64,000 nt of DNA from Cohaesibacter celericrescens (GCF_002866925.1 NZ_PKUQ01000042.1:248001-312000), one strand, 5' to 3'. Shown: positions 54,069 to 63,772, counted from the first letter of the stretch. Notes: generated by a model not told the origin, from the sequence alone. Numbers and translations: made by a program.

Positions 54069-54962
54069 ATGATCAAGTTTGGCACCAACCCCATAGCCTG
54101 GTCCAATGATGACGACCAAAGTCTGGGCGCGCATATCGGCCTTGCGCAATGCCTTGATGAAACCGCGAAAATCGGTTTTGACGGCATAGAGAAAGGCCAC
54201 AAATTCCCCACCACCCCGAGCGAGATCGAAAAAGCGCTTGGCGGGCGCGGCCTTCGCTATATTTCCGGCTGGCATTCTCTCAATTTGCTAACCAACAGCC
54301 TTGAACAAGAAAAAGCGGCGATGCAGCCCTATCTTGATCTTTTAAAGGCTGTTGGGTCCGAGGTGATCATCACCTGCGAAACCTCCAACGCCATTCACGG
54401 CGCCGATGACATGCCGGTCAATGACAAACCCTGTTTGCTTGACACCGACTGGGACAATTTTGGCAAAGGCGTTGAGGCGCTGGCGCAGTTTGCCGCCGAT
54501 CAAGGCATCACGCTGGTCTATCACCACCATATGGGCACGGTGGTGGAGAGTGAAACCGAGATTGACCGCTTTATGGACGTGACCGGTCCAGCAACCAAAC
54601 TGTTGTTTGATACCGGCCATTGTTATTTCGGTGGCGGCGATGTTGCGGCCACTGCCAAACGTCACATGGCGCGGGTGGCCCATATCCACGCCAAAAATAT
54701 CCGCGCAGACATAATGAAGCAAGTGCGTGAAGACGGCCTGTCATTCCTCGAAGGGGTGCGCCGTGGGGTCTTTACAGTACCCGGCGACACAGACGGCATT
54801 GTTGACTTCGAACCGGTTCTGGTTTCTGCTGCCGAGCATGGCTATGAAGGCTGGTTGGTCATTGAGGCCGAACAGGACCCCGACATTCGCAATCCGTTTG
54901 AGTACCAGTCCATGGGCTTTGCGGCCCTAAAGGAAATGGCACGCAAGGCGGGCCTCAAATAA
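54069..54962 (+). CDS. iolE: myo-Inosose-2 dehydratase
   Basis: A 297-residue xylose-isomerase-type TIM barrel that removes water from 2-keto-myo-inositol. Family features are [15 protein letters not shown] at the start, [32 protein letters not shown] and HIHAKNIR, contributing the divalent-metal ligands. It follows iolD by three bases, in the same operon, and has the normal family length. Confidence 0.96.
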   Translation: MIKFGTNPIAWSNDDDQSLGAHIGLAQCLDETAKIGFDGIEKGHKFPTTPSEIEKALGGRGLRYISGWHSLNLLTNSLEQEKAAMQPYLDLLKAVGSEVIITCETSNAIHGADDMPVNDKPCLLDTDWDNFGKGVEALAQFAADQGITLVYHHHMGTVVESETEIDRFMDVTGPATKLLFDTGHCYFGGGDVAATAKRHMARVAHIHAKNIRADIMKQVREDGLSFLEGVRRGVFTVPGDTDGIVDFEPVLVSAAEHGYEGWLVIEAEQDPDIRNPFEYQSMGFAALKEMARKAGLK

Positions 54963-54977
54963 GATCGGTAAACAGAT

Positions 54978-55193
54978 ATGTTTGACACGTCCCACCCCAT
55001 GCTTCGCCCTCTCTGGGTCCGGTTATTGATCTGCACTCTTTGTTTGTCTTGGGCGGGGGTTGAGCTGCATCTTGGCAATGATACTTGGGCGATGATTTTT
55101 GGTGGTTTGGGTGCCTACTGTGTCTATCTACTGCTGATTGTCTATGTCCCGACGGCTGACGAGACAGACAATGATTTGGACAAACAACCATGA
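54978..55193 (+). CDS. Small two-helix membrane protein between iolE and iolB
   Basis: A 71-residue protein with two hydrophobic segments (LLICTLCLSWAGVELHLG and MIFGGLGAYCVYLLLIVYV) and an acidic tail. The start (HPMLRPLWVRL) is reminiscent of DUF3329-type small proteins of alphaproteobacteria, from memory. Its stop overlaps the iolB ATG by four bases, so it is translated as part of the inositol operon. Function unknown; an inner-membrane accessory role is the most one can say. Confidence 0.7.
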   Translation: MFDTSHPMLRPLWVRLLICTLCLSWAGVELHLGNDTWAMIFGGLGAYCVYLLLIVYVPTADETDNDLDKQP

Positions 55194-55996
55194 CAAATCT
55201 TTTACGCAAACCCACTGCTACCAGTGGCAAGGTGCATGATATCACGCCCAAAGAAGCCAACTGGGGCTATGTGGGTTTTGCCCTTTATGCCCTTCAACCC
55301 GGTGAGACGGCATCGGATGTGACCGGTGACCGCGAGATTATTCTGGTCATGATCGAAGGCAAAGCCAACGTCAAAGCGGCGGGCCAGGACTGGGGCGAGC
55401 TGGGCGACCGGATGAGTGTTTTTGAACGCACACCACCCCATTGTCTCTATGTCCCCAATGACAAAGACTGGATGATTGAAGCCACCACACCCTGCAAGGT
55501 GGCGATTTGTTCGGCTCCGGGCTCCGGCAACCATCAAGCCCAGCGCTTGGGGCCCGATGCTATTGAGCTGACCCAGCGGGGAAAGGGGCAGAACACCCGA
55601 TATATCAATAACATTGCCATGGAAGATCGCGATGTGGCCGACAGCCTTTTGGTGACGGAGGTCTTCACACCCAATGGCAACTGGTCGTCCTATCCAAGCC
55701 ATCGCCATGACGAGGATGATTACCCTCACATGACCTATCTGGAAGAGACCTACTATCACCGCCTCAACCCGGCCAACGGCTTCGGCATCCAACGTGTCTA
55801 TACCGATGACGGCTCTCTTGACGAAACCATGGCTGTCAAAGACGGAGACGTTGTTCTGGTTCCCAAAGGGCACCATCCATGCGGTGCGCCTTATGGCTTT
55901 GACATGTATTATCTCAACGTGATGGCTGGCCCTTTGCGCAAGTGGCGCTTTGAAGCCGCACCAGAAGTCAAATGGATCATGGAACGCGACGGCTAG
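55190..55996 (+). CDS. iolB: 5-Deoxy-glucuronate isomerase
   Basis: A 268-residue bicupin converting 5-deoxyglucuronate to 5-dehydro-2-deoxygluconate, the kinase substrate of IolC. The second cupin shows the metal-binding histidines in YPSHRHDEDDYP and the later PKGHHPCGAPYGFDMYYLN. First-cupin elements lie around residues 40-95 (GDREIILVMIEG). It ends the iol operon; a terminator lies 65 bases downstream. No inositol transporter or iolA gene is in the window. Confidence 0.96.
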   Translation: MTNLLRKPTATSGKVHDITPKEANWGYVGFALYALQPGETASDVTGDREIILVMIEGKANVKAAGQDWGELGDRMSVFERTPPHCLYVPNDKDWMIEATTPCKVAICSAPGSGNHQAQRLGPDAIELTQRGKGQNTRYINNIAMEDRDVADSLLVTEVFTPNGNWSSYPSHRHDEDDYPHMTYLEETYYHRLNPANGFGIQRVYTDDGSLDETMAVKDGDVVLVPKGHHPCGAPYGFDMYYLNVMAGPLRKWRFEAAPEVKWIMERDG

Positions 55997-56060
55997 AGGC
56001 TATCGCCCAGCATCAATGCCAAGGGAAAACCCAACCAAGTTAAGACGAGGCCACAAAAAG

Positions 56061-56089
56061 CGATCAGCCCAAAAGGCTGGTCGTTTTTT
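56061..56089 (+). terminator. Rho-independent terminator after iolB
   Basis: Nine-pair stem CGATCAGCC/GGCTGGTCG (56061-56069 with 56075-56083, one wobble) is followed by six T. An A-run on the 5' side lengthens the stem. Confidence 0.85.
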
Positions 56090-56212
56090 CTTTCAGGTCT
56101 TTTAGATCGCAAAATCTGCTCTATACTATTTATTTAACGCTCCCTCCCCTTCCCTTTGTGATGGCGCGCAGATTTGCCGACCGTCCCAAGGCTCCCAAAC
56201 AGAGTGACTCCA

Positions 56213-57196
56213 ATGACCCAAGCCTTTGCTATTTCTATCGATGACATCCTTACCGCCGCAGATCGCCTTTCCAGCCATGCGGTTCGAACACCTTTGCTGG
56301 AGTTTGCACCACTGAACGAGCGGGTTGGCAAGCGGGTGTTGGTGAAATTCGAAGGCGCGCAGCACACCGGGTCCTTCAAATTTCGGGGAGCATACAACCG
56401 GCTATCGGCGCTTGACCCTGCGGAACGGTCGGCGGGTGTTGTGGCTTGGTCATCGGGCAATCATGCACAGGGTATCGCTGCTGCTGCGGGGCAGCTTGGC
56501 ATTCCTGCGACAATTGTTATGCCAGCGGATGCACCTGCGATCAAAATGAACAACACCAAAGCGCTCGGTGCTGAAGTCGTCACCTATGACCGCTACACAG
56601 AATCGCGCGAAGAGATTGCCACTGCTCTGGCCAAAAAGAGCGGCGCCATTCTCGTGCCCAGCTACAATGACCCCTATGTCATAGCAGGCCAAGGCACCGC
56701 AGGTCTTGAAATTCTGGATCAAGCTCAAGCCGTTGATGCCAACATTGGAGCTGTCTTGGTCTGCTGCGGCGGCGGCGGCCTGACAGCGGGGATAGCAACT
56801 GCCGTGAAATCGCGCTTACCCGACGCTGCCATCTATTCCGTAGAGCCTTCAGGGTTTGATTCCACAGCGCGGTCCCTAAAAAGCGGCTCAATTGTGGGCA
56901 ATGATCCGGAGGCTCGTTCCATTTGTGATGCTTTGCAATCGCCAATGCCCGGTGAAATGACCTTCGCGATCAACAACGCTCTATTGGCGGGCGGGTTAAA
57001 CGTGAATGACGACGAAATTCGGATGGCCGTGCGCTTTGCATTTGAGAAAATGAAACTGGTGGCCGAACCGGGCGGAGCGGCAGCTCTTGCGGCGGCACTG
57101 CACGGCAAAGTACCCGATCATGACGGTGATCTTGCGTTGGTCATATCAGGCGCCAATGTGGATCCGGCACTCTATTGCGAAATCCTGTCGTCTTGA
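56213..57196 (+). CDS. Threonine/serine dehydratase-type PLP enzyme
   Basis: A 327-residue fold-type II PLP enzyme. The Schiff-base lysine is in TGSFKFRGAYNRL, the substrate loop is SSGNHAQGIA and the phosphate loop is CCGGGGLTAG. There is no C-terminal ACT regulatory domain, so it is a catabolic threonine/serine dehydratase or a serine racemase-like enzyme rather than biosynthetic IlvA. The chosen ATG (56213) gives the family-typical length, though the ribosome site is weak. It is a single-gene unit between two terminators. Confidence 0.9.
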   Translation: MTQAFAISIDDILTAADRLSSHAVRTPLLEFAPLNERVGKRVLVKFEGAQHTGSFKFRGAYNRLSALDPAERSAGVVAWSSGNHAQGIAAAAGQLGIPATIVMPADAPAIKMNNTKALGAEVVTYDRYTESREEIATALAKKSGAILVPSYNDPYVIAGQGTAGLEILDQAQAVDANIGAVLVCCGGGGLTAGIATAVKSRLPDAAIYSVEPSGFDSTARSLKSGSIVGNDPEARSICDALQSPMPGEMTFAINNALLAGGLNVNDDEIRMAVRFAFEKMKLVAEPGGAAALAAALHGKVPDHDGDLALVISGANVDPALYCEILSS

Positions 57197-57209
57197 TCAG
57201 GCCTATCTG

Positions 57210-57253
57210 CCGCACGAGTGGTCTGAAGCTGATGCTTCAAACCACTCGTGCGG
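57210..57253. terminator. Two-tier hairpin between the dehydratase and chemoreceptor genes
   Basis: A perfect 13-base-pair outer stem (57210-57222 with 57241-57253) encloses an inner six-pair stem TGAAGC/GCTTCA (57224-57229 with 57234-57239). It separates two convergent genes and lacks a T-run; probably a bidirectional terminator or 3'-end protector. Confidence 0.65.
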
Positions 57254-57277
57254 GATTCAAATGTTTCGGTTGAGCCA

Positions 57278-59035
57278 CTAAGCTGACTTTTCAAATTCTG
57301 CCGCCAGAACGTCAGAGAGCTTCTCTAGCGCCCTCAGGACTTCGTGGCTGGCGTCATCCAGTGCCTTGAGGCCGGCAAACGCACCATCAAGGTCGCCAGC
57401 CGCATGGCATTCAAGCGCTTGTTTTGCCGCGGCATGGACCTCTTCGTGTGGATTAATCAGATCTTTGAAAACAGGCAGTGCACTCATGCCGTTGTTGTCA
57501 AAGCCGTCATACCATTTTCCCAAACGGCAAGCGTGGTGATCGGGAACCTCAGACGCCTTCCATTGACAACGGCCCATTATGGTATCGACAACTTTCTTTT
57601 TGAACAGAATGTGATCAATTTTCGCCATTTCGCAAAGAGACCTATCGGAATTGGCCTCGAACCACTTCCCGGCGTTGCTACTGAAATCGTCGTTGCTCTC
57701 CTGTAGGTTCTTGACCATCACCGCCAGGGTCTGCTCGTTCTCGGTTGACAAATCAGCCACTCCGGCAACGCTGCTGGCGATCTCATGACTGGCTTCGGTC
57801 TGTTGATGCAAAATGTTGGAAACTTCTTGCATATTGCCAGACACTTCACTCACCTGAGTGCGCAATTCATCCATCAGGTTGTTGGCACCAAGGATCAAGG
57901 TCTGGCCCTGCTCGATTGCTTCCAACGAGCCGCTGATTGACCCTTGAATGGTGCCCATCCCTTGGTTGAGCGCATGAATGCGTTTTGAGATGTCTTCTGC
58001 CGCTTTGTTGGAAAGGGATGCGAGTTCCTTGACCTCGGCGGCAACCACAGCAAACCCCTTGCCAGCTTCTCCGGCACGGGCCGCCTCAATTGTTGCATTC
58101 AACGCCAACAGATTGGTCTGGTTTGAAATGCTTTCAATCACCGTCAGAAACTCACCAATTTGCTGAGAGGATTCCATCAAATCAGTCAGGCTGCTTTCGG
58201 TTTGTTGCGAAGTCTCGGCAATGTTTGACATGGCTTCGAGCACCGACTGCATGGCATCCAGCCCTTCAGACACCGAGTTGCTCGCTTCGTCGGCATTCTT
58301 GGCCGTGTGCTCGCTGTTTGTGGAAATTTGTTCGGTTGAGGCGACCAGCTCTGCAACGGCTGCGGAAATGGCCTGTCCGCTTTGTGATGACGCACGAACG
58401 TTGCGAGACAAAATGGCCATATCCATGGAAATACCATTAACGTCTTCGACTGTTTTGGAGAGATTCTTGAGGTTTCGAAAGCTTTCAATTTCCGTTCGCA
58501 TTGCATTTTCTTTGCGGCGGGAGTTTTCGTTAAACGTGCCTATTGACATAACCATGTCGGTAAAGAAGCGCGAGACGGTGGCTTGAAGCAGGCGACTGGC
58601 CTTCATGGGGGCCAGCTTGTTCTTGGAAATGATTAGAGGAATAAGATCCTGCAGAATGCGACCATAGGAGGCGACATACCACTGCACGTCCAAATCGGCC
58701 CGCACATGCGCTTCGCCCACTTTGATTGAATGGCGTTCAAATTCTGCATCAGGGTCACGGGTCAGAATAAACTCCCAATGCTTCGCCTGTGCCGACCTGA
58801 TACCGGCCAATTTCTGACCATCCTTGCCCAGTTTTTCGCTCAGCTCGGGGTAGTTCAAAACATGCTTATAGAAAGAATCCAGAACAGATCCAAGTTCGGG
58901 CTCAATCGCTTTCCACGCAGCATTGGAGTATTTTAATTCGGTTCCATATCCTGAGAGAAAGCCGATGAAATCATCAGATTTAGAACTGATTGAATGATTT
59001 GTTTTTGCTTTAAATTCAGCTTGATTGGTCTGCAT
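57278..59035 (-). CDS. Globin-coupled methyl-accepting chemotaxis protein with CZB-like C-terminus
   Basis: A 585-residue soluble chemoreceptor. Residues about 20-175 form a protoglobin domain whose likely proximal haem ligand is His110 ([11 protein letters not shown]). A short linker leads to the methyl-accepting signalling domain (about 215-430) with the hairpin-tip sequence [20 protein letters not shown]. The last 120 residues resemble a chemoreceptor zinc-binding domain, with His/Cys clusters in [14 protein letters not shown] and a later HEEVHAAAK. There are no membrane helices. It likely senses oxygen or another gas through haem and adds zinc-dependent tuning. Confidence 0.92.
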   Translation of the reverse strand: MQTNQAEFKAKTNHSISSKSDDFIGFLSGYGTELKYSNAAWKAIEPELGSVLDSFYKHVLNYPELSEKLGKDGQKLAGIRSAQAKHWEFILTRDPDAEFERHSIKVGEAHVRADLDVQWYVASYGRILQDLIPLIISKNKLAPMKASRLLQATVSRFFTDMVMSIGTFNENSRRKENAMRTEIESFRNLKNLSKTVEDVNGISMDMAILSRNVRASSQSGQAISAAVAELVASTEQISTNSEHTAKNADEASNSVSEGLDAMQSVLEAMSNIAETSQQTESSLTDLMESSQQIGEFLTVIESISNQTNLLALNATIEAARAGEAGKGFAVVAAEVKELASLSNKAAEDISKRIHALNQGMGTIQGSISGSLEAIEQGQTLILGANNLMDELRTQVSEVSGNMQEVSNILHQQTEASHEIASSVAGVADLSTENEQTLAVMVKNLQESNDDFSSNAGKWFEANSDRSLCEMAKIDHILFKKKVVDTIMGRCQWKASEVPDHHACRLGKWYDGFDNNGMSALPVFKDLINPHEEVHAAAKQALECHAAGDLDGAFAGLKALDDASHEVLRALEKLSDVLAAEFEKSA

Positions 59036-59402
59036 TGTTGAGCCCTTGCCATTGTGTTTGGCCCAGTTTAGCTATTTGATCGTTAAAAAACATTTATGTA
59101 TATGTATGACAAAACACCTTAAACACATGAAATATAGATATATTTCATCAATCCAATCACCATGTAGCGGTGAAGTTTTATGTGGAATTCATAGCATTAT
59201 ACGAGCAAAATCTATCTACATCCTGAAACGTTACAGCTTAAATATTGAAACGCTTCGATGCCAAATCCAAACAGAAAAGCGGCCAGACTTACCTCTGCAG
59301 ATTGGCCTCTACAGATTGGCCTCTACAAATTGGCCCTCTTGGGTAAATTGCCAAATGGGAGCACATCCCCTATTAAGCTGATCAGAACAGAAAGTTGCGA
59401 AG
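59036..59402. other. 367-base intergenic region with tandem 14-base repeats
   Basis: The first half is AT-rich and should contain the chemoreceptor promoter (leftward). The second half carries three 14-base direct repeats (59298-59339) directly upstream of a LacI-type gene. No gene is evident. Confidence 0.5.
59298..59339. repeat. Three tandem 14-base repeats
   Basis: CAGATTGGCCTCTA occurs at 59298-59311 and 59312-59325; a third, diverged copy (CAAATTGGCCCTCT) follows at 59326-59339. The array lies 64-105 bases upstream of the LacI-type start at 59403. Each unit contains TTGGCC, so it could provide phased half-sites, or be simple slippage DNA. Confidence 0.75.
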
Positions 59403-60425
59403 ATGGCTTTGAAAAGACCGACACTGAAAACAATATCGGAATTGAGCGGCTTTGCGGTTACCACCGTGTCCAGAGCGCTGAGCGACGGGCCAGAAATCGG
59501 GGCTGAAACCAAAAAGAAAGTGCGCAAGATTGCCGACGATATCGGTTATGTGCGCAACCGATCAGGCGTTGGACTGGTAACCGGCAAGAGCAATGTCATT
59601 TCGCTTATTCTGTCTGCAGATCACGATGTGATTGATGACCATACCGGCCGATTGATTGCCTCAATTGCGCGCCATCTGCAGGGCACACTCTATCATATGA
59701 ATATCGTGACTTATGCAACCCAGACGCAACGGCTTGAGGTGGTCAAACATGTTGTGGAGACACGCAGCGCTGACGCTGTCATTCTCAGCCAGATAGAACC
59801 GGATGACCAGCGGATCGCCTATCTTTTGGAACGGCAATTCCCCTTTGTTGCCTATGGCCGCAGCAATTGGAAAGAGCAGCATGCCTTTTTCGATTTTGAC
59901 AATATCGCCTTTGGTACGCAAGCAGCCAGAATCTTGATCGAAAAGGGTCGCAAGCGCCTATTGTTTATCTCCCCACCCGATAATCTGAGCTACAGCAAAG
60001 ACATCTACAAAGGCATAGAACAGGGGCTATTGGCTTCGGATGCGCGGGTGGAAATCTTAGAAGGCGCTTCCAGCCACGACGGCAACGAGGCGATGCGTAA
60101 GGCGCTTGTGCAGCGTTTTTCCCAGCCCGGAACGCTGGATGGCATCATTGCGCCTTCGACATCGTCGGCGGTTGTGTCGATTGCCGCACTTGAACAAAGC
60201 GGTCTGGTATTGGGGAAGGATGTCGACATTTTTGCAAAAGAGGCCTCGCCCTATCTCCAGTATATTCGCAAAGAAGTCATGTCCGTCTATGAGAATTTGA
60301 CGTTGGCAGGGGAATTTCTGGCCAAGGCAGCGCTGCAAGCGATCGATGATCCTGCCGCCCCGCCCATGCATCGCTTGGAATTGTCAGGGGATCATCTGTC
60401 CGACAGCGAATGCAACCCGGTTTGA
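59403..60425 (+). CDS. LacI-family transcriptional regulator
   Basis: A 340-residue repressor-type protein with a standard LacI N-terminus (PTLKTISELSGFAVTTVSRALSDG, then AETKKKVRKIADDIGYVRN) and a sugar-binding effector domain (VISLILSADHDVIDD, DAVILSQIEPDDQRI, DGIIAPSTSSA). No sugar catabolic operon is adjacent: upstream are a repeat array and a chemoreceptor, and downstream a convergent HTH regulator. Its targets cannot be deduced here. The closest inferred link is to sugar or polyol genes elsewhere. Confidence 0.91.
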   Translation: MALKRPTLKTISELSGFAVTTVSRALSDGPEIGAETKKKVRKIADDIGYVRNRSGVGLVTGKSNVISLILSADHDVIDDHTGRLIASIARHLQGTLYHMNIVTYATQTQRLEVVKHVVETRSADAVILSQIEPDDQRIAYLLERQFPFVAYGRSNWKEQHAFFDFDNIAFGTQAARILIEKGRKRLLFISPPDNLSYSKDIYKGIEQGLLASDARVEILEGASSHDGNEAMRKALVQRFSQPGTLDGIIAPSTSSAVVSIAALEQSGLVLGKDVDIFAKEASPYLQYIRKEVMSVYENLTLAGEFLAKAALQAIDDPAAPPMHRLELSGDHLSDSECNPV

Positions 60426-60429
60426 GCGG

Positions 60430-61236
60430 TTAATTATACAAGTGCGCGGCAAAAACAAAAGGGCCGGACACCACATTACTGATCATGTCGCGGATATCGT
60501 CCGGAATGTCAGAGCTGTCTACATCATACAAGCCGCATTGCCGCAATGCCCTCAGAGCACTTGTGCTCAAGGGTATACGTTCGAGATAAACCCTGACTGC
60601 GCAGGGTGTATGAGAGTGGTCCGCAGAGACACCCAGTTTGATGCCATTCAAACGGCGCCATTTGTGGGCATAATCAGGGTAGAGAACGGTCTGGGTCAGC
60701 TCCACGCCGGTGCTATATTCATAGTCACTCAAGAACACTCGCTCACCGGTCAAAAGGGCGACCCCTTGATATCGGTGATGACGCAGGGTCGCCCGATCAT
60801 GGGGGCCCATGCGCTCCAGTCTGCGGTAGAATAATTTGTCCTCTTGGCGCGAGAAATGGATCAAGCTGCGAATGATTTTTCCGGGCCGCGCCATGGAATA
60901 GTGATATTCCCAAAAGGTCCCGGCCAGATTTTGGATGCGTGGCTCATTCAGAGACATGACGTGATCAAAATGCTGGCGCAATTCACGCACGATTGGTCCT
61001 TTGTCCAGACTGCGGAGTTTGACAATTTGGGCAAACTCTTCAAAGGGCAACAGCAATTCATATTCTTCAACACCGAAATAATCGCAAATCTTGCGCATCA
61101 AGGCGATTCGGGGTCGAGAGTCCCCCGCCAAATATCGGTTCAACTGGCTGCGGTTGATTTTCAAATCGCGCCCAACCTGCGAAACAGAGGGGCTGTAAGA
61201 GCATAACAGTTTCAAATTCTCAGAAAATTCCGTCAT
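60430..61236 (-). CDS. XRE-type helix-turn-helix regulator with a long effector domain
   Basis: A 268-residue protein. Residues about 10-60 form a Cro/C1-type helix-turn-helix (PSVSQVGRDLKINRSQLNRYLAG, then RKICDYFGVEEYELLLP). The remaining 200 residues are an uncharacterised domain with many His, Arg and Tyr residues (GTFWEYHYSMARPGK, LRHHRYQGVALLTGERVFLS). It is divergent from the asparaginase-like gene (164 bases between starts), which it may control. The start at 61236 is chosen because an in-frame extension to 61473 overlaps that gene and has low coding quality. Not a phage repressor by context. Confidence 0.85.
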   Translation of the reverse strand: MTEFSENLKLLCSYSPSVSQVGRDLKINRSQLNRYLAGDSRPRIALMRKICDYFGVEEYELLLPFEEFAQIVKLRSLDKGPIVRELRQHFDHVMSLNEPRIQNLAGTFWEYHYSMARPGKIIRSLIHFSRQEDKLFYRRLERMGPHDRATLRHHRYQGVALLTGERVFLSDYEYSTGVELTQTVLYPDYAHKWRRLNGIKLGVSADHSHTPCAVRVYLERIPLSTSALRALRQCGLYDVDSSDIPDDIRDMISNVVSGPFVFAAHLYN

Positions 61237-61400
61237 AGTGTCTCTTTTTGCACCTGTATCTGCATCAATTCGCACTATGTTACCGGGCCAAAGCCCATTG
61301 TCAATTCCGAGAGGGTCTGTGAACTTGGCCGTGTTGATGACAGCAAACAGGGCGCACGTTTGTTGCAGGCAGCAAGTACACCAGAAAATGCGAGAGTGAT

Positions 61401-62249
61401 GTGAAAGACCTTCTTTTGATCCACACCGGCGGCACCATTGGCATGGCGCAAACCGATTTTGGCCTCGCCCCAAAGGATGGGCTGGTGGAAGGCATCGTCA
61501 ACAGCTTGCTGCCCGAAGGCATGACGCTGCGCACCCATATATTTGCCCCGTTGATTGACAGCTCGGATGTGGGGCCTCACCACTGGAATCAGATCCTTGA
61601 TCTGATTGAAGCAGCACCCGACACTGCCGTCTTGATCACCCACGGCACGGACACCATGTCCTTTACGGGCGCCGCCCTGTCACAGGCCTTGGTGGGACTG
61701 CATCGCAGGGTCGTTTTATGCGGCTCTATGGTGCCCTTGTTGATGGAAGGGGATGCCGAACCCAATTTGCAACTGGCCATCGCAACCGCCATGTGCCCGG
61801 GCGAAGGCGTCTTCCTTAGTTTTGCTCAGCGCGTAATGCATGCGGGAGGACTTGTCAAACATGACAGCAGCATGCCGGATTCTTTTCGTCCCCTGCCACA
61901 AGCACCCCTATCTCCCCCTAAAAACCGGCGCTTTGATGACAGACGATTTGCCATTTTGAGCCTATCGCCGGGGTTGCCGAAAGTGGCTCTTCAGGCGGCT
62001 CTGGAACAATTGGACGGCGCGGTGTTGCGTATTTATGGCTCAGGTACCGCGATGTCGGATCCGGGTATTCTTGAGTTGCTTGCTGATGCAACACGGCAAG
62101 GCAAACGCCTGCGCGCAGTCAGCCAATGCGAGACCGGCGGCTTGAGACCGGGAACCTATGCTGCAGGAGGTGGACTGTGGAAAGCCGGCGTTGAGAACGG
62201 TGGTTTGGAGACATCCGAAGCCGCGCTGATACAGCTTTGGCTGAATTGA
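61401..62249 (+). CDS. Asparaginase/glutaminase-family amidohydrolase
   Basis: A 282-residue protein with the two asparaginase catalytic signatures: HTGGTIGM near the start (first nucleophilic Thr) and ITHGTDTMSFTG around residue 78 (second Thr-Asp pair). The later SQCETGG segment is also conserved. It is shorter than typical bacterial L-asparaginases (about 330), lacking part of the C-terminal domain, like some cytoplasmic short forms. There is no signal peptide. Start is GTG at 61401 with a weak GAGAG site. Substrate could be asparagine, glutamine or another amide; the divergent HTH gene may regulate it. Confidence 0.88.
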   Translation: MKDLLLIHTGGTIGMAQTDFGLAPKDGLVEGIVNSLLPEGMTLRTHIFAPLIDSSDVGPHHWNQILDLIEAAPDTAVLITHGTDTMSFTGAALSQALVGLHRRVVLCGSMVPLLMEGDAEPNLQLAIATAMCPGEGVFLSFAQRVMHAGGLVKHDSSMPDSFRPLPQAPLSPPKNRRFDDRRFAILSLSPGLPKVALQAALEQLDGAVLRIYGSGTAMSDPGILELLADATRQGKRLRAVSQCETGGLRPGTYAAGGGLWKAGVENGGLETSEAALIQLWLN

Positions 62250-62285
62250 TCCAACGGGTTGGTTTGGTCTCTGTGTTCATTCAAC

Positions 62286-62312
62286 AAAAAGCCGCCCAAC
62301 GGGCGGCTTTTT
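62286..62312. terminator. Bidirectional terminator between the asparaginase and symporter genes
   Basis: A 12-base-pair stem AAAAAGCCGCCC/GGGCGGCTTTTT (62286-62297 with 62301-62312) has a three-base loop. It has A and T runs on opposite sides, so it can serve both convergent genes. Confidence 0.9.
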
Positions 62313-62341
62313 CTATTTTGGCAAACTGCTTATATCGTGTT

Positions 62342-63772
62342 TTAGGTCCAGCGCGCCTTGTCCCAAGCTTCATGATCAATATCGAGATCCTTGAAGTTGT
62401 TCGGGTCCAGAACTGGCCTTTCAACGCCATTTTTCAACTGGGCACGGAAATCATCCACCACACGCATGGCAACGGGGAATAGCATCAGGATGGCCACCAG
62501 ATTGACCACGGCTAGGACACCCATTAAGGGATCGGAGAAGAAGAAAACCGAGGTCGCATTTGGTGCTGCAGCGCCAAGGAAAACAATCCCCAGAATTGCA
62601 ACACGCAAGACATTGACTGCCATTTTCGATTTGGTAATCGCCGACAGAGCATTTTCACCCAGATAGGTGTTGTAGATGATCGAAGAGAAAGAAAACAGCA
62701 GGATGGCAAAGGTGAGCCCAAATTTCGACCATTCGCCATAATGGCTGGCCAAAGACTGCTGGGTCAGCACCACACCGTCGATTCCTTCAGCACCAGCAAC
62801 ATAGACATCACCAAGTAGGATGATGAAAGCAGTGCAGGAACAAATCAGAATAGTGTCAATGAACACAGACAAAGACTGGGTGATGCCTTGACTGACGGGA
62901 TGGCGAACAAGCGCTGTCGCGGCCACGTTTGGCGCGGAACCGAGACCGGCCTCATTGGAGAACAAACCGCGTCTCAGGCCCTGCGCAATGGCCGCTCCCA
63001 TGCCACCAGCGACCGCTTGATCAAAGCCGAAGGCGCTCTGGATGATGCGGTTAAACACAGCGGGCACATCGGCAATATTCATGATGATCACAAGGACCGC
63101 CAATCCCAGATATGCCAACGCCATGATAGGCACAACCACATCTGCGGCTTTGGCGATGCGTTGAATGCCACCAAACACCACAAAGGCCGTGACAATGGTC
63201 AAAAAGCCACCAGTTATGACCCGATCAATGCCGAGCGCTTCCTGAACGGCTCCGGCAACCGTGTTGCCTTGGAACGCATTAAACCCAAGGCCAAAAGAGG
63301 CCAACAAACAGATCGCATAGACGATCGCCAGCCATTGGTAACGACGTCCCAGTCCATGAAGGATATAAAAGGCTGGCCCGCCACGGAACGCTCCATTGCT
63401 ATCGACACGTTTGTAGACCTGAGCCAACGTACATTCGATCAGGCTTGTTGCCATGCCAACCAGTGCAATGAGCCACATCCAGAAGACCGCCCCCGGTCCG
63501 CCCAATGTGATTGCAACGGCAACCCCAGCAATGTTACCACCGCCGACACGTCCCCCGACCGAGACAAGCAAGGCGGCGCGTGCTGAAATTGAATTGGGGT
63601 CGGCATTTTTATCGCCACCCCACAAAACACGAAACATGCGTGCAAAAAATTCGAGCTGAACAAAGCCCGACATGATGGTGATGAACACACCAAAGACCAC
63701 AAGAATCGGGATCAATGCCCAACCCCAGGTCAAATCGTTGATATACCCGAACAGCGCCTCGAGAAATTCCAT
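62342..63772 (-). CDS. Alanine/glycine:cation symporter (AGCS family)
   Basis: A 476-residue inner-membrane protein with about ten helices. It carries the AGCS signatures: SARAALLVSVGGRVGGGNIAGVAVAI, a FRGGPAFYIL loop, GLFSNEAGLGSAPNVAATA and the C-terminal NLVAILMLFPVAMR. It imports alanine, glycine or serine with Na+ or H+. The ATG at 63772 follows AGGGAG. The sodium-motive force that would drive it could in part come from the decarboxylase pump encoded at 17844, a speculative link. Confidence 0.94.
   Translation of the reverse strand: MEFLEALFGYINDLTWGWALIPILVVFGVFITIMSGFVQLEFFARMFRVLWGGDKNADPNSISARAALLVSVGGRVGGGNIAGVAVAITLGGPGAVFWMWLIALVGMATSLIECTLAQVYKRVDSNGAFRGGPAFYILHGLGRRYQWLAIVYAICLLASFGLGFNAFQGNTVAGAVQEALGIDRVITGGFLTIVTAFVVFGGIQRIAKAADVVVPIMALAYLGLAVLVIIMNIADVPAVFNRIIQSAFGFDQAVAGGMGAAIAQGLRRGLFSNEAGLGSAPNVAATALVRHPVSQGITQSLSVFIDTILICSCTAFIILLGDVYVAGAEGIDGVVLTQQSLASHYGEWSKFGLTFAILLFSFSSIIYNTYLGENALSAITKSKMAVNVLRVAILGIVFLGAAAPNATSVFFFSDPLMGVLAVVNLVAILMLFPVAMRVVDDFRAQLKNGVERPVLDPNNFKDLDIDHEAWDKARWT

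Noticed and set aside
59298..59339. CRISPR array
   Set aside because: Only three adjacent 14-base units without spacers and no cas genes nearby.
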